Assembly: GCA_945913015.1 (NCBI GenBank)
Contig: CAMECH010000015.1
Location: 1-61,283, forward strand
Reading direction: 5' to 3'
Source of the DNA: an uncultured Bacteroides sp.
Lineage (GTDB): Bacteria; Bacillota; Clostridia; Lachnospirales; Lachnospiraceae
DNA length: 61,283 nucleotides
A model generated the notes under the pieces. That model was not told the DNA's origin. It ran no database searches and saw only the letters and a program-made list of their open reading frames with translations. Positions 1-9,929 of this stretch are shown here, piece by piece. The position numbers were made by a program, and so were the translations under genes. Every line of letters begins with the position of its first letter. The first letter of the stretch is position 1.

Positions 1-104
1 GTTGGATTGTTTATATTGTACAACCACATGTGCTTAATGAAGAGTTTCGCAATTGACTAATAATTATATACAGTAATGCATACTGTTAATATTCTGCACA
101 CGCA
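1..104. other. AT-rich intergenic stretch at window start
   Basis: No gene is visible. An inverted repeat, ACAGTA-ATGCA-TACTGT, lies at about 70-86, just past the 3' end of the DegV gene. It has no T-run of terminator type and could be a small operator for something outside the window. Confidence 0.3.
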
Positions 105-944
105 TTATATACCGCACTCAAACCCAATCATCAGTCCGCCTCTTTCAGCATAGAAGCTGCAAAGCCCCGTAGTCTTTTCGATGCGCACGTTGGCATCCGG
201 GAATTCGCTTTTAATCGTATCCCTCAAAGCCACGGCAGCTCCCTCATTGAGGCAGTGGTCGATTACTACTGTGCCGCCCTTGTATTTCTGATTCTTCATG
301 CATTGGAAGACCGATGCAATTGCTTTCTTTTCGCCACGACTCTTATGTACCGGGTGGAGTTGTCCTTCTTCACTTACATTTCCCACCAGACGTATCCCGA
401 TAATATTGACTATTGCGGCAACCGCATGGCTTACGCGTCCGTTATTGGCAAGATTCCTAAGCGATTCAAGACTGAATACAAGCGACGTATGCTCTTCCTT
501 GTAAGCAGTTATTTCCCTGCAGATAGTGTCATAGTCCCTGTCTGAATTGACCAGTTCTCTTAGCTTCTCTGCCATAAGCTTCATCTCCGGTCCTGCCGAG
601 TATGAATCAAGCACAAAAACCTTACGTCCCGGATGTTCCTCCTCATACTGGCTCTTTGCTGTCATAGCTGAATTATAGCTTCCTGAAAGTGTGCTTATAA
701 TAGTAACGCAATAAACCTCGTTTGCATCACCAAAAGCAGCAAGCCAGTCACCAACTCCCGGACACGCAGTACTTGAGCGTCCCTTATATCTGTACAAATC
801 TTCTGCCATCAAAGACACATCAAGATTGGCATCATCAACATATTCCTTCTCGCCTGTAATAATAGTCAATGGTACGATTGAAAAATCTGCTCCGTCAAGT
901 GTACGCATATTTGATGCCGAATCTGTTATTATTTTACGTGTCAT
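105..944 (-). CDS. DegV family fatty-acid-binding protein
   Basis: 279 aa, the usual DegV length (about 280). The protein opens with KIITDSASN, the DegV N-terminal strand and ligand-contact motif, and has the family's STACPG loop near residue 58 and a SYSAGPE segment near residue 113. DegV/FakB proteins bind a fatty acid, and FakB members present it to the kinase FakA for phosphorylation. No fakA is nearby, so the substrate and partner are unknown. The ATG at 944 follows a GAGGG ribosome site. It is a single gene with about 250 bp of upstream DNA before the clpB terminator. Confidence 0.88.
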   Translation of the reverse strand: MTRKIITDSASNMRTLDGADFSIVPLTIITGEKEYVDDANLDVSLMAEDLYRYKGRSSTACPGVGDWLAAFGDANEVYCVTIISTLSGSYNSAMTAKSQYEEEHPGRKVFVLDSYSAGPEMKLMAEKLRELVNSDRDYDTICREITAYKEEHTSLVFSLESLRNLANNGRVSHAVAAIVNIIGIRLVGNVSEEGQLHPVHKSRGEKKAIASVFQCMKNQKYKGGTVVIDHCLNEGAAVALRDTIKSEFPDANVRIEKTTGLCSFYAERGGLMIGFECGI

Positions 945-1084
945 TTTCCCTCATTTCCGCGCATGTTCTTTGACATTCAATTTTTATATTTCTCACATTT
1001 GCGCCTTTACATATTTTCTCACTCTGCATAATGTAGTTTTAATTACCACATAACATAGTCTTGAATATACATTAATATATAATA

Positions 1085-1147
1085 AAAGTCAAGGACTATA
1101 TGCAATATATTTATACTTTATATAAATATATCTCAGTCCTTGACTTT
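1085..1147 (-). terminator. Long-loop terminator of clpB
   Basis: Perfect 13-bp arms (AAAGTCAAGGACT at 1085-1097 and its complement at 1135-1147) enclose an AT-rich loop of about 37 nt. On the minus strand the stem is followed by TTATTATATATT. It sits about 50 bp past the clpB stop. Confidence 0.65.
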
Positions 1148-1197
1148 CGATTAACTATACCGCAAGCTTTTCACGTAACTATGCTGCTTTCATTTAG

Positions 1198-3792
1198 TTA
1201 TACCGTAACCTTCTCAATCGCGGTCAGATGTCCGTCCTCCACATCAATAAGAATAGTACTTCCTGCACTTATGCTTCCTCCGAGAATCAGCTTTGCAGCC
1301 AGCGTCTCAACAGTCTTCTGGACATAACGCTTGAGAGGACGTGCCCCGTACATCGGATCAAATCCGTTGTCCACAATGAAGTCACGTGCAGTATCACTTA
1401 ATTCCACTGTAAGCTCCTTATCCGCAAGGCGGCGGTTTACATCCTTAATCAGCAAATCAATAATTGCTGAAATATTATCCTTTGTCAGAGGCTTAAACAT
1501 AATAATCTCATCAAGACGGTTCAAAAACTCCGGCCGGAAGTGATTTCTCAAATCTCCCATAACCGCATTTTCTGCATCCTCACTGATATTGCCCTGTGCA
1601 TCAATGCCGTCGAGCAGATATTGTGAACCGATATTTGATGTCATAATGATAATTGTATTCTTGAAGTCCACAGTACGTCCCTGCGAATCAGTAATACGTC
1701 CGTCATCAAGGACCTGCAGAAGTACATTGAATACGTCAGGATGCGCCTTTTCAACCTCATCAAAAAGGACAACCGAGTACGGCTTGCGGCGCACAGCCTC
1801 TGTAAGCTGCCCACCCTCATCATAGCCTACATATCCCGGAGACGCACCAATCAGACGGGACACTGAATATTTCTCCATGTACTCACTCATATCAAGACGT
1901 ACAATGTTGCTTTCATCATCAAACAGACTTTCCGCAAGTGCTTTGGCAAGCTCCGTCTTACCAACACCGGTAGGCCCAAGGAAAAGAAATGAGCCTATCG
2001 GCTTCGTAGGGTCTTTAATGCCTGCCTTGGAACGTATAATTGCCTCGGTCACCTTAGTAACACCCTCGTCCTGTCCGACAACTCTCTTGTGCAGAAGTTC
2101 ATCGAGCTTCAGCGTCTTCTGACGCTCTGTCTCACTTAGCTTTGCAACCGGAATTCCTGTCCATCTAGAGACAATTTTTGCAATTTCCTCCTCGGTAACA
2201 CTCTCATGAATCAGTTCAAGATTCTTTGAGTGCGACAGTTCCTCAGCCTCATTAAGCTGCTTCTGAAGTGCCGGCAGCTTGCCGTACTGCAGTTCCGCAG
2301 CCTTCTCAAGATTGTAATCACTCTTTGCATTCTGAATTTCCTGATTAACACGCTCAAGCTCTTCCTTTAACTTGCTTATTTTATCAACTGCACTCTTCTC
2401 ACTGTCCCACTTCTGCTTCTGCTGTGAGAAATTCTCGCGCATCTCGGAAAGTTCCTTCTGAAGTGCCTCAAGACGCTCCTTGCTAAGATTATCCTCTTCC
2501 TTCTTTAACGCTGCCTCCTCAATCTCAAGCTGCATAATCTTTCGCTGCATTTCGTCAAGCTCCGCAGGCATCGAATCAAGCTCTGTCTTAATCATTGCGC
2601 AGGCTTCATCGACAAGGTCAATCGCTTTATCAGGAAGATATCTGTCAGAAATGTATCTGTTAGAGAGCGTTGCCGCACTTACAAGCGCACCGTCGGTAAT
2701 CTTTACACCATGATACACCTCATAGCGCTCCTTCAGACCACGCAGTATCGAAATGGTATCCTCAACAGTAGGCTCATCAACCATTACAGGCTGAAAACGC
2801 CTCTCAAGCGCAGGGTCCTTCTCAATATACTCACGGTGCTCATCAAGCGTTGTGGCACCGATACAATGCAACTCGCCTCTTGCAAGCATAGGCTTTAACA
2901 TATTGCCTGCATCCATTGCACCGTCTGTCTTACCTGCCCCGACAATAGTATGAATTTCATCGATAAACAGGATAATCTGTCCATCGCTTTTCTTTACCTC
3001 TTCAAGCACCGCTTTGAGACGTTCCTCAAACTCACCGCGGTACTTTGCACCTGCCACAAGCGCACCCATATCAAGTGCAAACAGCTTCTTATCCTTCAGA
3101 CCTTCCGGCACATCGCCGCGCACAATACGCTGTGCAAGACCTTCAACTACTGCCGTTTTACCAACACCCGGTTCACCTATCAGCACCGGATTATTCTTAG
3201 TCTTACGAGAAAGAATCCTGATTACGTTACGGATTTCATTATCCCTTCCGATAACCGGGTCAAGCTTGCCCTCCTTGGCACGCTCCACAAGGTCCTGCCC
3301 ATATTTCTTAAGGGTGTCATAAGTAGCTTCCGGATTATCAGTCGTTACCTTCTGATTGCCGCGTACCGTTGACAGCACCTTAAGAAATGCATCCTTATTC
3401 ACATTGTAACGCTTAAACAGCTCCTTTATCTCTTTGTTCGGGTCATTAATCATTGCAATAAACAAATGCTCAACCGAAACATACGAGTCCCCCATCTGCT
3501 TTGCGACATCCTCTGCATTGATTAACACCTTATTGAGCGAATTGCTGATATAAATCTGTCCGCCGCCCGAAACCTTCGGCTTCTTCTGTATAAGCGCTTC
3601 CGTATCCCTTGTAAATGCGTTGCGCTCAATTCCCATCTTCTCCAAAAGTCCTGCAATCAGGCTGTCTTCTATAGTAATAAGACTGTAGAGAAAATGTTCC
3701 TGATCGATTTCCTGGTTGCCGTATTCATAGGCAAGTTTCTCACAGCCCTGAACTGCTTCCATGGATTTCTGTGTGAATTTATTAATGTTCAT
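1198..3792 (-). CDS. clpB: ATP-dependent disaggregase ClpB
   Basis: 864 aa, full length for ClpB. It has the N domain (about 1-145), a first AAA+ module with Walker A GEPGVGKT and Walker B ILFIDEIH, a long charged coiled-coil middle domain (about 405-525), and a second AAA+ module with [12 protein letters not shown] and [11 protein letters not shown]. The middle domain separates ClpB from ClpA and ClpC. With DnaK it pulls polypeptides out of aggregates. I start it at the ATG at 3792 because GGAGG lies 8 nt upstream; an ATG 15 nt further up overlaps that ribosome site. It stands alone with its own promoter. No CIRCE or CtsR box is visible, so its heat-shock control is unclear. Confidence 0.97.
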   Translation of the reverse strand: MNINKFTQKSMEAVQGCEKLAYEYGNQEIDQEHFLYSLITIEDSLIAGLLEKMGIERNAFTRDTEALIQKKPKVSGGGQIYISNSLNKVLINAEDVAKQMGDSYVSVEHLFIAMINDPNKEIKELFKRYNVNKDAFLKVLSTVRGNQKVTTDNPEATYDTLKKYGQDLVERAKEGKLDPVIGRDNEIRNVIRILSRKTKNNPVLIGEPGVGKTAVVEGLAQRIVRGDVPEGLKDKKLFALDMGALVAGAKYRGEFEERLKAVLEEVKKSDGQIILFIDEIHTIVGAGKTDGAMDAGNMLKPMLARGELHCIGATTLDEHREYIEKDPALERRFQPVMVDEPTVEDTISILRGLKERYEVYHGVKITDGALVSAATLSNRYISDRYLPDKAIDLVDEACAMIKTELDSMPAELDEMQRKIMQLEIEEAALKKEEDNLSKERLEALQKELSEMRENFSQQKQKWDSEKSAVDKISKLKEELERVNQEIQNAKSDYNLEKAAELQYGKLPALQKQLNEAEELSHSKNLELIHESVTEEEIAKIVSRWTGIPVAKLSETERQKTLKLDELLHKRVVGQDEGVTKVTEAIIRSKAGIKDPTKPIGSFLFLGPTGVGKTELAKALAESLFDDESNIVRLDMSEYMEKYSVSRLIGASPGYVGYDEGGQLTEAVRRKPYSVVLFDEVEKAHPDVFNVLLQVLDDGRITDSQGRTVDFKNTIIIMTSNIGSQYLLDGIDAQGNISEDAENAVMGDLRNHFRPEFLNRLDEIIMFKPLTKDNISAIIDLLIKDVNRRLADKELTVELSDTARDFIVDNGFDPMYGARPLKRYVQKTVETLAAKLILGGSISAGSTILIDVEDGHLTAIEKVTV

Positions 3793-3838
3793 CACTTTCA
3801 CCTCCACTTTATTCTTGTGTTTTATGTGTTCTATATGT

Positions 3839-3867
3839 TATATATCACAAGTATTTTTTAATGTCAA
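3839..3867 (-). promoter_or_regulatory. clpB promoter
   Basis: TTGACA at 3867-3862, a 17-nt spacer, then TATATA at 3844-3839 on the minus strand, about 45 nt before the clpB start. This is close to the consensus for the housekeeping sigma factor. Confidence 0.75.
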
Positions 3868-3895
3868 CATATAAAATACATTTTTATTAAAAAAT

Positions 3896-3924
3896 CAAAG
3901 ACTGCTACATTTGCAGCAGTCCTT
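3896..3924 (-). terminator. Terminator overlapping the stop codon of the MoxR operon
   Basis: The stem AAAGGACTGCT / AGCAGTCTTT is followed by GATTTTTT on the minus strand. The last codons and the TAG stop of the ATPase gene lie inside the hairpin, so the 3' untranslated region is almost absent. Confidence 0.8.
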
Positions 3925-5371
3925 TGTTGTAACGGTAAAATTCTTCACATCCGTTTTCTTCTATAAAATGCATACTGTAATACCCTGCGGCAAGCTCTGT
4001 TGTAAAAAGCACCATCTGCGGGCTGTCGCCAAATACCTTATCCATAAATTCAAATGCATTGGCAAGCTCTTTGGACACCCTTTCAACCAGTTCCTCGCGT
4101 CCCGTATTTATCTCTGCAAATTCTTGTCTTACAATTTCAAATGCTTTATCCTTATCGCATTCACCGCTTTCGGCAAGCTTTACCGACATATTTTCCAGTG
4201 CGGCAATGCATTTTACCATGCTCTTTTCGCCATCATGCGAGTAAAGCCCGGCTGTTTTCTTCTTTGTATATTCATTATTTTTTTCCTGAATCAGCGCTGA
4301 CAGAACACCTATCGGAGGGACATCCGCATTTTCAAGGCGCTTCCTGAAAGTCTTTAACGCATCAAACAGGCTGTCTGTCATATTGCCAAGCACAGCACAT
4401 TCGCCAAAGCTTCTGTTAAGCCTTGAGAGCAGCATGCTTACCACGCTTACCTTCTCATCAAATGAAGCTTCTGACAGCCTCATTTTCATCCTGTCATCAG
4501 TATTTCCCAAAAGAATAGAATTCATGTCATACGTTTTTTCATATACATAATAAAGTTCAAGATAATTGGCGAAATCCACTGAAATTTCAGGGTCGCACAA
4601 ATACTGGCCCACAACATCTTTATCTGTTCTTATGCCGAGACGCTCGTATGCATACAGAATTTCCGACAAATCCTCCCATCCTCTTGCAGTCACAAAATGC
4701 TTTCCGTCAACCGTAGTTTCTATCTTATAGAAATTCTCCTGCCTTGAATCAAGGTACGCCGTAACAGCTCCGTGAATCCCCTGCAGGCGTGCATATTCGC
4801 GCCATACGCCGTAATCAGCTTCAACATTTACAGTCTTAACACGGTCGAGTGTTACAACATCAAATTCGCGCACGGAGCGGTTATATTCCGGCGGATTTCC
4901 TGCTGCCACGATAATCCATCCCTTAGGCACCTTCGCATTGCCAAATGCTTTTCCCTGAAGGAACTGAAGCATCACAGGCGCAAGCGTTTCTGACACACAG
5001 TTAATCTCATCAATGAAAAGTATTCCCTCTTTAATTCCTGTGTTTTCAATTGTATCGTACACCGAGGCAATTATCTCACTCATCGTGTACTCGGTGACAG
5101 AGCACTCCTTTCCGTCATACACTTTGCTGCTTATGAACGGAAGCCCCATTGCGCTCTGCCTTGTGTGATGCGTCATAGTATATGCAACAAGCGCTATCCC
5201 ACATTCTCTGGCTGCCTGCTCCATTATTGCAGTCTTGCCGATTCCCGGCGGGCCGATAAGCAGCACCGGCCTCTGCCTGATTGACGGTATTATATAACTT
5301 CCCGTCTCATCCTTTTGCAAATATGCCTTAACGGTATTTATGATTTCTTCCTTAGCCCTCTTTATATTCAT
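3905..5371 (-). CDS. MoxR-type AAA+ ATPase
   Basis: 488 aa. Walker A is GPPGIGKT (about residue 45) and Walker B is GILFIDEIN (about residue 120), followed by sensor 1 VAAGNPPEYN, as in MoxR/RavA ATPases. The C-terminal half is helical and unlike characterised families. It is the last gene of a three-gene operon after the VWA-like gene, with 8-20 nt between them depending on the start. MoxR ATPases act with VWA proteins as chaperone-like remodelling pairs; the client here is unknown. I use the ATG at 5371. A TTG at 5383 is also in frame but sits almost on the AAAGG ribosome site. Transcription ends in the hairpin that overlaps the stop codon. Confidence 0.85.
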   Translation of the reverse strand: MNIKRAKEEIINTVKAYLQKDETGSYIIPSIRQRPVLLIGPPGIGKTAIMEQAARECGIALVAYTMTHHTRQSAMGLPFISSKVYDGKECSVTEYTMSEIIASVYDTIENTGIKEGILFIDEINCVSETLAPVMLQFLQGKAFGNAKVPKGWIIVAAGNPPEYNRSVREFDVVTLDRVKTVNVEADYGVWREYARLQGIHGAVTAYLDSRQENFYKIETTVDGKHFVTARGWEDLSEILYAYERLGIRTDKDVVGQYLCDPEISVDFANYLELYYVYEKTYDMNSILLGNTDDRMKMRLSEASFDEKVSVVSMLLSRLNRSFGECAVLGNMTDSLFDALKTFRKRLENADVPPIGVLSALIQEKNNEYTKKKTAGLYSHDGEKSMVKCIAALENMSVKLAESGECDKDKAFEIVRQEFAEINTGREELVERVSKELANAFEFMDKVFGDSPQMVLFTTELAAGYYSMHFIEENGCEEFYRYNKGLLQM

Positions 5372-5391
5372 TGCAAAATCCAAACCTTTCG

Positions 5392-6807
5392 CTAAAATGT
5401 CTTTCCAAGCACTGCCTTAATTGCCCACGGCGGCATGTTTTTCTGAGCTTCATCCTCATCAGGGAATACAAATGCAGTTTTATACAAAGTCCTTGCTTTC
5501 GGATAAATGCCGTGTCCGTCAGTAAAATACAACAACCCGCTCACATTGACAAGCTCCTTTCCTGCAAGCAGCTCATTTACATATTCAAATGCCGGCCTGA
5601 AGTCAGTTCCGCCAAATCCTTTGACTTCAAAATTCTCTTTAAAATGTTCAATATCCGATTTTGACCTGATAACCGTATCAGACTGAATCCGATTATCACA
5701 CTGTATTATGTGAATCCTGGTTCTGTCAGCAAACACCGACTCTGTCTTAAGCACAGCAAATGTTTCATCAAGGAATTTCTGTATTACTCTTCCCGAGCAG
5801 GAACCCGAGGTATCCAGCACAACCACAAAGTCCTCAATGCGCTGTTCCTCCTTATACTCAAGTTCCTCTATCAGCGGCATATTATTATATGTCATCAATC
5901 CATAATTATAAAAGCCATAGTCAAATGAATCAAGGTCTGCATGCATTTCTTCCTTTGATTTTGCAAATTTGCGCAGGAAATCCCTGTACGAAAACTGCTG
6001 TGACTGCATTGGTTTTAGTGCTTTGACCATTGATGCCTGCATGGTTCCCACATTTTTTGCAAGAGCCTCCATTTCATTGCCGGCACGTTTCAATGACTGT
6101 TCCCACTTTACCGAAAGCTGACGGCACAGACTGTCTGTAAGCTTCTTCTGTCCGCCGCTGTCACTGTCGTCCTGGTTGCTGTCCTGACTGTCTCTGTTAT
6201 TACTGCCATTCCCATCATCCTTATTGTCAGGACTTTGGTCATCTCTCTCTTTGTCCGAATTTGAATACCAGTACTTGTGGTCATCCACCTTAAATGTATC
6301 AAGTGCCTCCCACTGCCCCTGCTCCTCCTCATTAAGCCGGCACAGATACTCATATACGTTCTGCGCGCTGATAACAGAGTATTTTTCCTCAAGGAGTTTA
6401 TATACATTTTCTCTTCTTTCTGAAATAAGCTGTCTGACACATTTTAGTTCAAGCCCGTCAATAATATATTCCACCGCCACATCACAGGCAATATTCCAAA
6501 GCTCTGCCCTTAACCTCCCCGGTCTTACAAACGGGTGGCAGAACATGCAGTGCAGTACACTGTGCAGATATGCCCTGTTTACAAGCACCTGATTAATCAT
6601 GCTTTTCTGCTCTATCAGCATCGGATTATATAAAAGCTGCTGCCCGTCCGTTGCAAGCAGAAATGTACTCTTATCAACAGCCGGTGTAAGACTGTTGAGC
6701 GGAAGAAACAGATATCTCATTGAAAGATACAGTTCGTTGCGTGCCTGCAGAATGCAGTCTTTAGCTTGGTTGTCTTTTCTGCCGTAATGCTCACTATTCA
6801 AAATCAT
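5392..6807 (-). CDS. VWA-like (DUF2201-type) partner of the MoxR ATPase
   Basis: 471 aa from the ATG at 6807; upstream in-frame ATGs lie inside the previous gene. The N-terminal half resembles the metallopeptidase-like domain that accompanies these VWA proteins, but its zinc motif is not obvious. An acidic, Asn/Asp/Ser-rich linker (about 215-245) follows. The C-terminal half holds a von Willebrand A fold with the metal-binding (MIDAS) motif DTSGS and a later GGTDFRPAF segment. It overlaps the upstream gene by 14 nt, suggesting translational coupling. It probably forms a complex with the downstream MoxR ATPase, an inference from family and position. Confidence 0.82.
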   Translation of the reverse strand: MILNSEHYGRKDNQAKDCILQARNELYLSMRYLFLPLNSLTPAVDKSTFLLATDGQQLLYNPMLIEQKSMINQVLVNRAYLHSVLHCMFCHPFVRPGRLRAELWNIACDVAVEYIIDGLELKCVRQLISERRENVYKLLEEKYSVISAQNVYEYLCRLNEEEQGQWEALDTFKVDDHKYWYSNSDKERDDQSPDNKDDGNGSNNRDSQDSNQDDSDSGGQKKLTDSLCRQLSVKWEQSLKRAGNEMEALAKNVGTMQASMVKALKPMQSQQFSYRDFLRKFAKSKEEMHADLDSFDYGFYNYGLMTYNNMPLIEELEYKEEQRIEDFVVVLDTSGSCSGRVIQKFLDETFAVLKTESVFADRTRIHIIQCDNRIQSDTVIRSKSDIEHFKENFEVKGFGGTDFRPAFEYVNELLAGKELVNVSGLLYFTDGHGIYPKARTLYKTAFVFPDEDEAQKNMPPWAIKAVLGKTF

Positions 6808-8056
6808 AGCTCTTTTTCTTCGCCTGCCATCTCTTCTTTTCATATTCAAGAAGGATTCCCACAGCCTTAATCCTGTTATTGCTGCGGGCACCTTCGATTA
6901 TTGTTTCAACGTCATCTCTTGTCTCTGCCATCATATCAAGAAACATAACGAGCTCATCATACATTTCTTTTTTAATGAGCACTTCTGCTATGTCATATTT
7001 TCTTTCAGACAGATACCTGCCGTAGCTTTGCGCATCTTTGTCAGAAAGTGCATACGGAAATCGAAGCCGCCAGTATGCCACCTTCCACGCCGACTCATTG
7101 ACATCAATATTTTTCTCCACGTCAAAAATGCGGTCGTACTGGACGTAATTTATATCCTCACCGCCTATACATTCACGATAGTGTACACCTGACCCTATTG
7201 TAACCTGATTTATAATGCGCCCCGGTGTATTTTCCTCGTATTCATAAAGATAGTACGGAAATACAAGCACTGACGTTTCTTCACCATAATGTATCGTCAC
7301 ACGCATTTCCTGATTCATCTCTTCCATCAGAGCCTTAAGGCACTTCATGCTCCCACTGTCTCTTATAATTTCAATTTCACTTACCTTGTCACAGTTTTTA
7401 AATGCACCGTCTCCCATATCCCGCAGCCCATCGTACAGTGTAATATGCCTGAGATTGCGGCAGTTATAAAATGCGTGCGCCCCGATATCACTAAGCTGTT
7501 TCGGCAGACTTACCGATAAAAGCTCGCGATGCTCGCTGAAAGCATATTTGGCAATCGATGTCACGGCACATCCTTCTATCTCATCGGGTACCTCACAAGC
7601 CTGTCTGTCTTCGCCAAGATATTTTGTAATTTTGCACTGGTCTTCTGTTATCTCATACTCAAATAATATCATGTTCTTCAACTGCAGAATCTTTGTCTCA
7701 ATCTGTTTTATGACTGCTTTAAATTCCTCATCTGATTGCCCCGTCGGGTCAGGAAGCCCCCAGTTATCGTCAAACGCTCTTCCGATAAAAGGGCACCCCA
7801 CATTACAGCCCATTGATATTGCAATATCCGGATCCGGAATATCAGAAAGCAGTTTTGAGTACTGTGTCCGGTTCATATCAATATCATATAATTTTTTCAT
7901 AATCCTGACGGCATCCTGATTTATCTCAGGCTTGGTTTCTGTTCCTGCCGAGTAACTGTCAAACACATCAGCTGCCAGATGCTTTCCGAGCGCCTCTGCA
8001 ATCTGGCTGCGGCATGAATTATGAACACAGATAAATGCTACTATTGGTTTTTTCAT
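6794..8056 (-). CDS. Arsenate-reductase-like domain fused to a leucine-rich-repeat protein
   Basis: 420 aa. Residues 1-128 are a low-molecular-weight phosphatase / thioredoxin-type ArsC domain. The P-loop is CVHNSCRS (Cys10, Arg16), and the resolving cysteines are in GCNVGC (Cys84, Cys88), followed by a DPTGQSDEEF tail. Residues 129-250 carry BspA-like leucine-rich repeats (CAVTSIAKYAF, LSDIGAHAFYNC, LRDMGDGAFKNC). The remaining helical part is unknown. Met129 sits exactly at the junction, which suggests two genes joined by loss of a stop codon. Nothing else in the window concerns arsenic, so the domain may be a protein phosphatase. It is the first gene of the MoxR/VWA operon. Confidence 0.85.
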   Translation of the reverse strand: MKKPIVAFICVHNSCRSQIAEALGKHLAADVFDSYSAGTETKPEINQDAVRIMKKLYDIDMNRTQYSKLLSDIPDPDIAISMGCNVGCPFIGRAFDDNWGLPDPTGQSDEEFKAVIKQIETKILQLKNMILFEYEITEDQCKITKYLGEDRQACEVPDEIEGCAVTSIAKYAFSEHRELLSVSLPKQLSDIGAHAFYNCRNLRHITLYDGLRDMGDGAFKNCDKVSEIEIIRDSGSMKCLKALMEEMNQEMRVTIHYGEETSVLVFPYYLYEYEENTPGRIINQVTIGSGVHYRECIGGEDINYVQYDRIFDVEKNIDVNESAWKVAYWRLRFPYALSDKDAQSYGRYLSERKYDIAEVLIKKEMYDELVMFLDMMAETRDDVETIIEGARSNNRIKAVGILLEYEKKRWQAKKKSYDFE

Positions 8057-8249
8057 AATACATATTTACCTTTATATTTCCTTTTTCAGAATATCAATCA
8101 TTTCATCCTTTTAAGGACTGCTTATATTCAGGGTTTGAAGCCTGTCACCTCGTAGGCTGTATATCCTGTTTACGCTGTTACATAAAATATAGCAAATTTT
8201 CTCTGCTGCGTACACCATAATTTTACGCATTTAGATATTTTATATCAAT

Positions 8250-8318
8250 AAAAAATAAAACAAATGGGACTGCGCTTTAAAGGTATCAAAATCTTTTACC
8301 CCATCAGAGCGCAGCCCC
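8250..8318 (-). terminator. Terminator of the GntR-ABC operon
   Basis: Arms AGCGCAGCCCC (8308-8318) and GGGACTGCGCT (8266-8276) pair with one G-T wobble around a loop of about 31 nt. On the minus strand the stem is followed by CATTTGTTTTATTTTTTATT. The loop is long for an intrinsic terminator. Confidence 0.6.
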
Positions 8319-8328
8319 TGTTAGTATT

Positions 8329-8394
8329 ATCCGAATTTTATCTGAATCCCATCCGAATTTCATTTGAATTTCATCTGATTCTTATCTGAATCTT
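8329..8394. repeat. Six 11-bp tandem repeats
   Basis: Six contiguous 11-bp units of the form ATCYGAATYYY run from 8329 to 8394 without gaps. They lie just downstream of the ABC permease stop. There are no spacers, so this is not a CRISPR array. Confidence 0.75.
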
Positions 8395-8418
8395 CGCCAT
8401 ATAAAATGCTTTCAGGCA

Positions 8419-9054
8419 TTACAGTTCCCTTTTTGTATAAAACCTTACTGACATCGCTACCGATGCAAGAAGCACCAGTATGCTTATGCCTGCCATCAAA
8501 AGCGTATCCGATAGTTTTACCATTATTTCATACGTTGATATATCAGTAAATGCCGCTGCTCCGATGCCGCCTGCCACTGCTGCAAGCAATACGATATATG
8601 CCATTCTTCCCTTTTCAACTCCAAGCTTAAATACCAGAGGATACATTACAGCCGTAAAAAACATGCCCGCAGAAAACATTTCAAGCATACGGTTAAAGAT
8701 GCTGCCCGGTGACAATGTGCTGTCTGCTGACGCACCTTGTGCCACCCACAGCAGAATGCTTAAAACTCCATACATAACCGTCATAATAATTATTGCAAAA
8801 ACGGGCAGCAGATATTTACTTACAACAACATCTTTTCTTGTAACCGGCAATGAATCGGCATACGCCTCCCAATGTCCGCGCTCATCATATGCAAGCGTAT
8901 TCATTGATATCATCGCCGCATACAGAATCGGAAATAGCATCATAAACGACTGCTCCTCAGAAGTTCCGATAAACATAAATATCAGGGCAAGAATAATCAG
9001 CATTTTTCCATAGCTTACAAATGTATACAAATCCTTAATCAATAATCCCTTCAT
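8419..9054 (-). CDS. ABC-2 type transporter permease
   Basis: 211 aa with about six hydrophobic segments (near 15-50, 80-105, 125-145, 150-172 and 180-205). It is a small ABC-2 permease of the kind paired with YtrB/BcrA-like ATPases. The phrase TRKDVVVSKYL after the second helix is typical. It begins 31 nt after the ATPase gene, with GGAGGAAGG before its ATG. The substrate is unknown; exporters in GntR-led operons of this kind often respond to cell-wall stress or lantibiotics. Confidence 0.85.
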   Translation of the reverse strand: MKGLLIKDLYTFVSYGKMLIILALIFMFIGTSEEQSFMMLFPILYAAMISMNTLAYDERGHWEAYADSLPVTRKDVVVSKYLLPVFAIIIMTVMYGVLSILLWVAQGASADSTLSPGSIFNRMLEMFSAGMFFTAVMYPLVFKLGVEKGRMAYIVLLAAVAGGIGAAAFTDISTYEIMVKLSDTLLMAGISILVLLASVAMSVRFYTKREL

Positions 9055-9085
9055 AACAATCCTTCCTCCATGTGAAGCAATTTTC

Positions 9086-9925
9086 TCAGTTCTTTTTTGA
9101 AAGATACACTATAATATCATCAATGTTAGCCGGGCTTATGTCAAATGTCGCAGGCACCCTGTCCCTTGCAACCAACGCCTCGACACCATACTCTGATTCC
9201 TTATGTCCGATAACAGCTCCTGTTGCAAGCTCGCCAAACACTTCCTTCGTGCAGTGGAGTATTCCGTATTTTTTCAGAAGTTCATCCTTCTCCTCACACA
9301 TAACCAGCTTTCCGTTATGCATAAATGCAATATAGTCGCAAATTTTCTCAAGGTCGCTTGTAATGTGTGAAGAAATGAGAATTGAGTGGGTCTCATCCCT
9401 CGTAAACTCATTAAACATATCCAGCAGTTCATCCCTTACCACCGGGTCAAGTCCGCTCGTAGCTTCATCAAGTAGCAGAAGCTTTGCATTGTGCGACATT
9501 GCTACTGCAATTGACAGCTTCATTTTCATGCCGCGCGAATACTCTTTATACTTTTTCTTTCCCTCGAGTCCGAATTTTCTTATATACTCATCATACTTTG
9601 CCGCATCCCAGTTCTTATAAACCGATGCCATGATTTTACCTACCTGCGCCGCAGTAATCATCTCAGGAAAGCTGTCATCCGCAAGCACAACTCCTATATC
9701 CTGCTTTACGGACACATTTTCCTTAAGGATATCCGTGCCTAACACTGTGATGTCACCTGCATCTTTTTTTATCGAACCAAGTATAAGCTTCATCATCGTG
9801 GTCTTACCTGCACCATTTTCCCCTACAAGCCCAAGCACACATCCCTGCGGCAGTTCAAGCGTCACATTATCAAATGTAAACTCTCTGTATTTCTTTGTCA
9901 CATTTCTTAATTCCAATGCATTCAT
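9086..9925 (-). CDS. ABC transporter ATP-binding protein
   Basis: 279 aa. Walker A is GENGAGKTT (about residue 35), the signature is SRGMKMK in place of LSGGQ (about residue 130), and Walker B is LLLLDEATSGLDP, with the H-loop in ISSHI. The SRGMK signature is common in YtrB/BcrA-type exporters. A C-terminal extension of about 70 aa follows the ATPase core. It begins 4 nt after the gntR stop, so the two are co-translated, and its permease follows. Confidence 0.93.
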   Translation of the reverse strand: MNALELRNVTKKYREFTFDNVTLELPQGCVLGLVGENGAGKTTMMKLILGSIKKDAGDITVLGTDILKENVSVKQDIGVVLADDSFPEMITAAQVGKIMASVYKNWDAAKYDEYIRKFGLEGKKKYKEYSRGMKMKLSIAVAMSHNAKLLLLDEATSGLDPVVRDELLDMFNEFTRDETHSILISSHITSDLEKICDYIAFMHNGKLVMCEEKDELLKKYGILHCTKEVFGELATGAVIGHKESEYGVEALVARDRVPATFDISPANIDDIIVYLSKKN

Positions 9926-9929
9926 AAAC

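Larger units (their letters stand above)
8057..8418. other. Intergenic region without a gene
   Basis: About 360 bp with no credible coding frame. It holds the leader of the ArsC-LRR operon (an AAAGG ribosome site near 8070), a terminator-like hairpin at 8250-8318, and six 11-bp repeats at 8329-8394. Confidence 0.6.

Noticed and set aside
3793-3900. CIRCE or CtsR operator upstream of clpB
   Set aside because: Neither the TTAGCACTC/GAGTGCTAA pair nor the tandem GGTCAAA heptads are present.
8329-8394. Possible CRISPR array
   Set aside because: Units are 11 bp, contiguous and without spacers; no cas genes are present.
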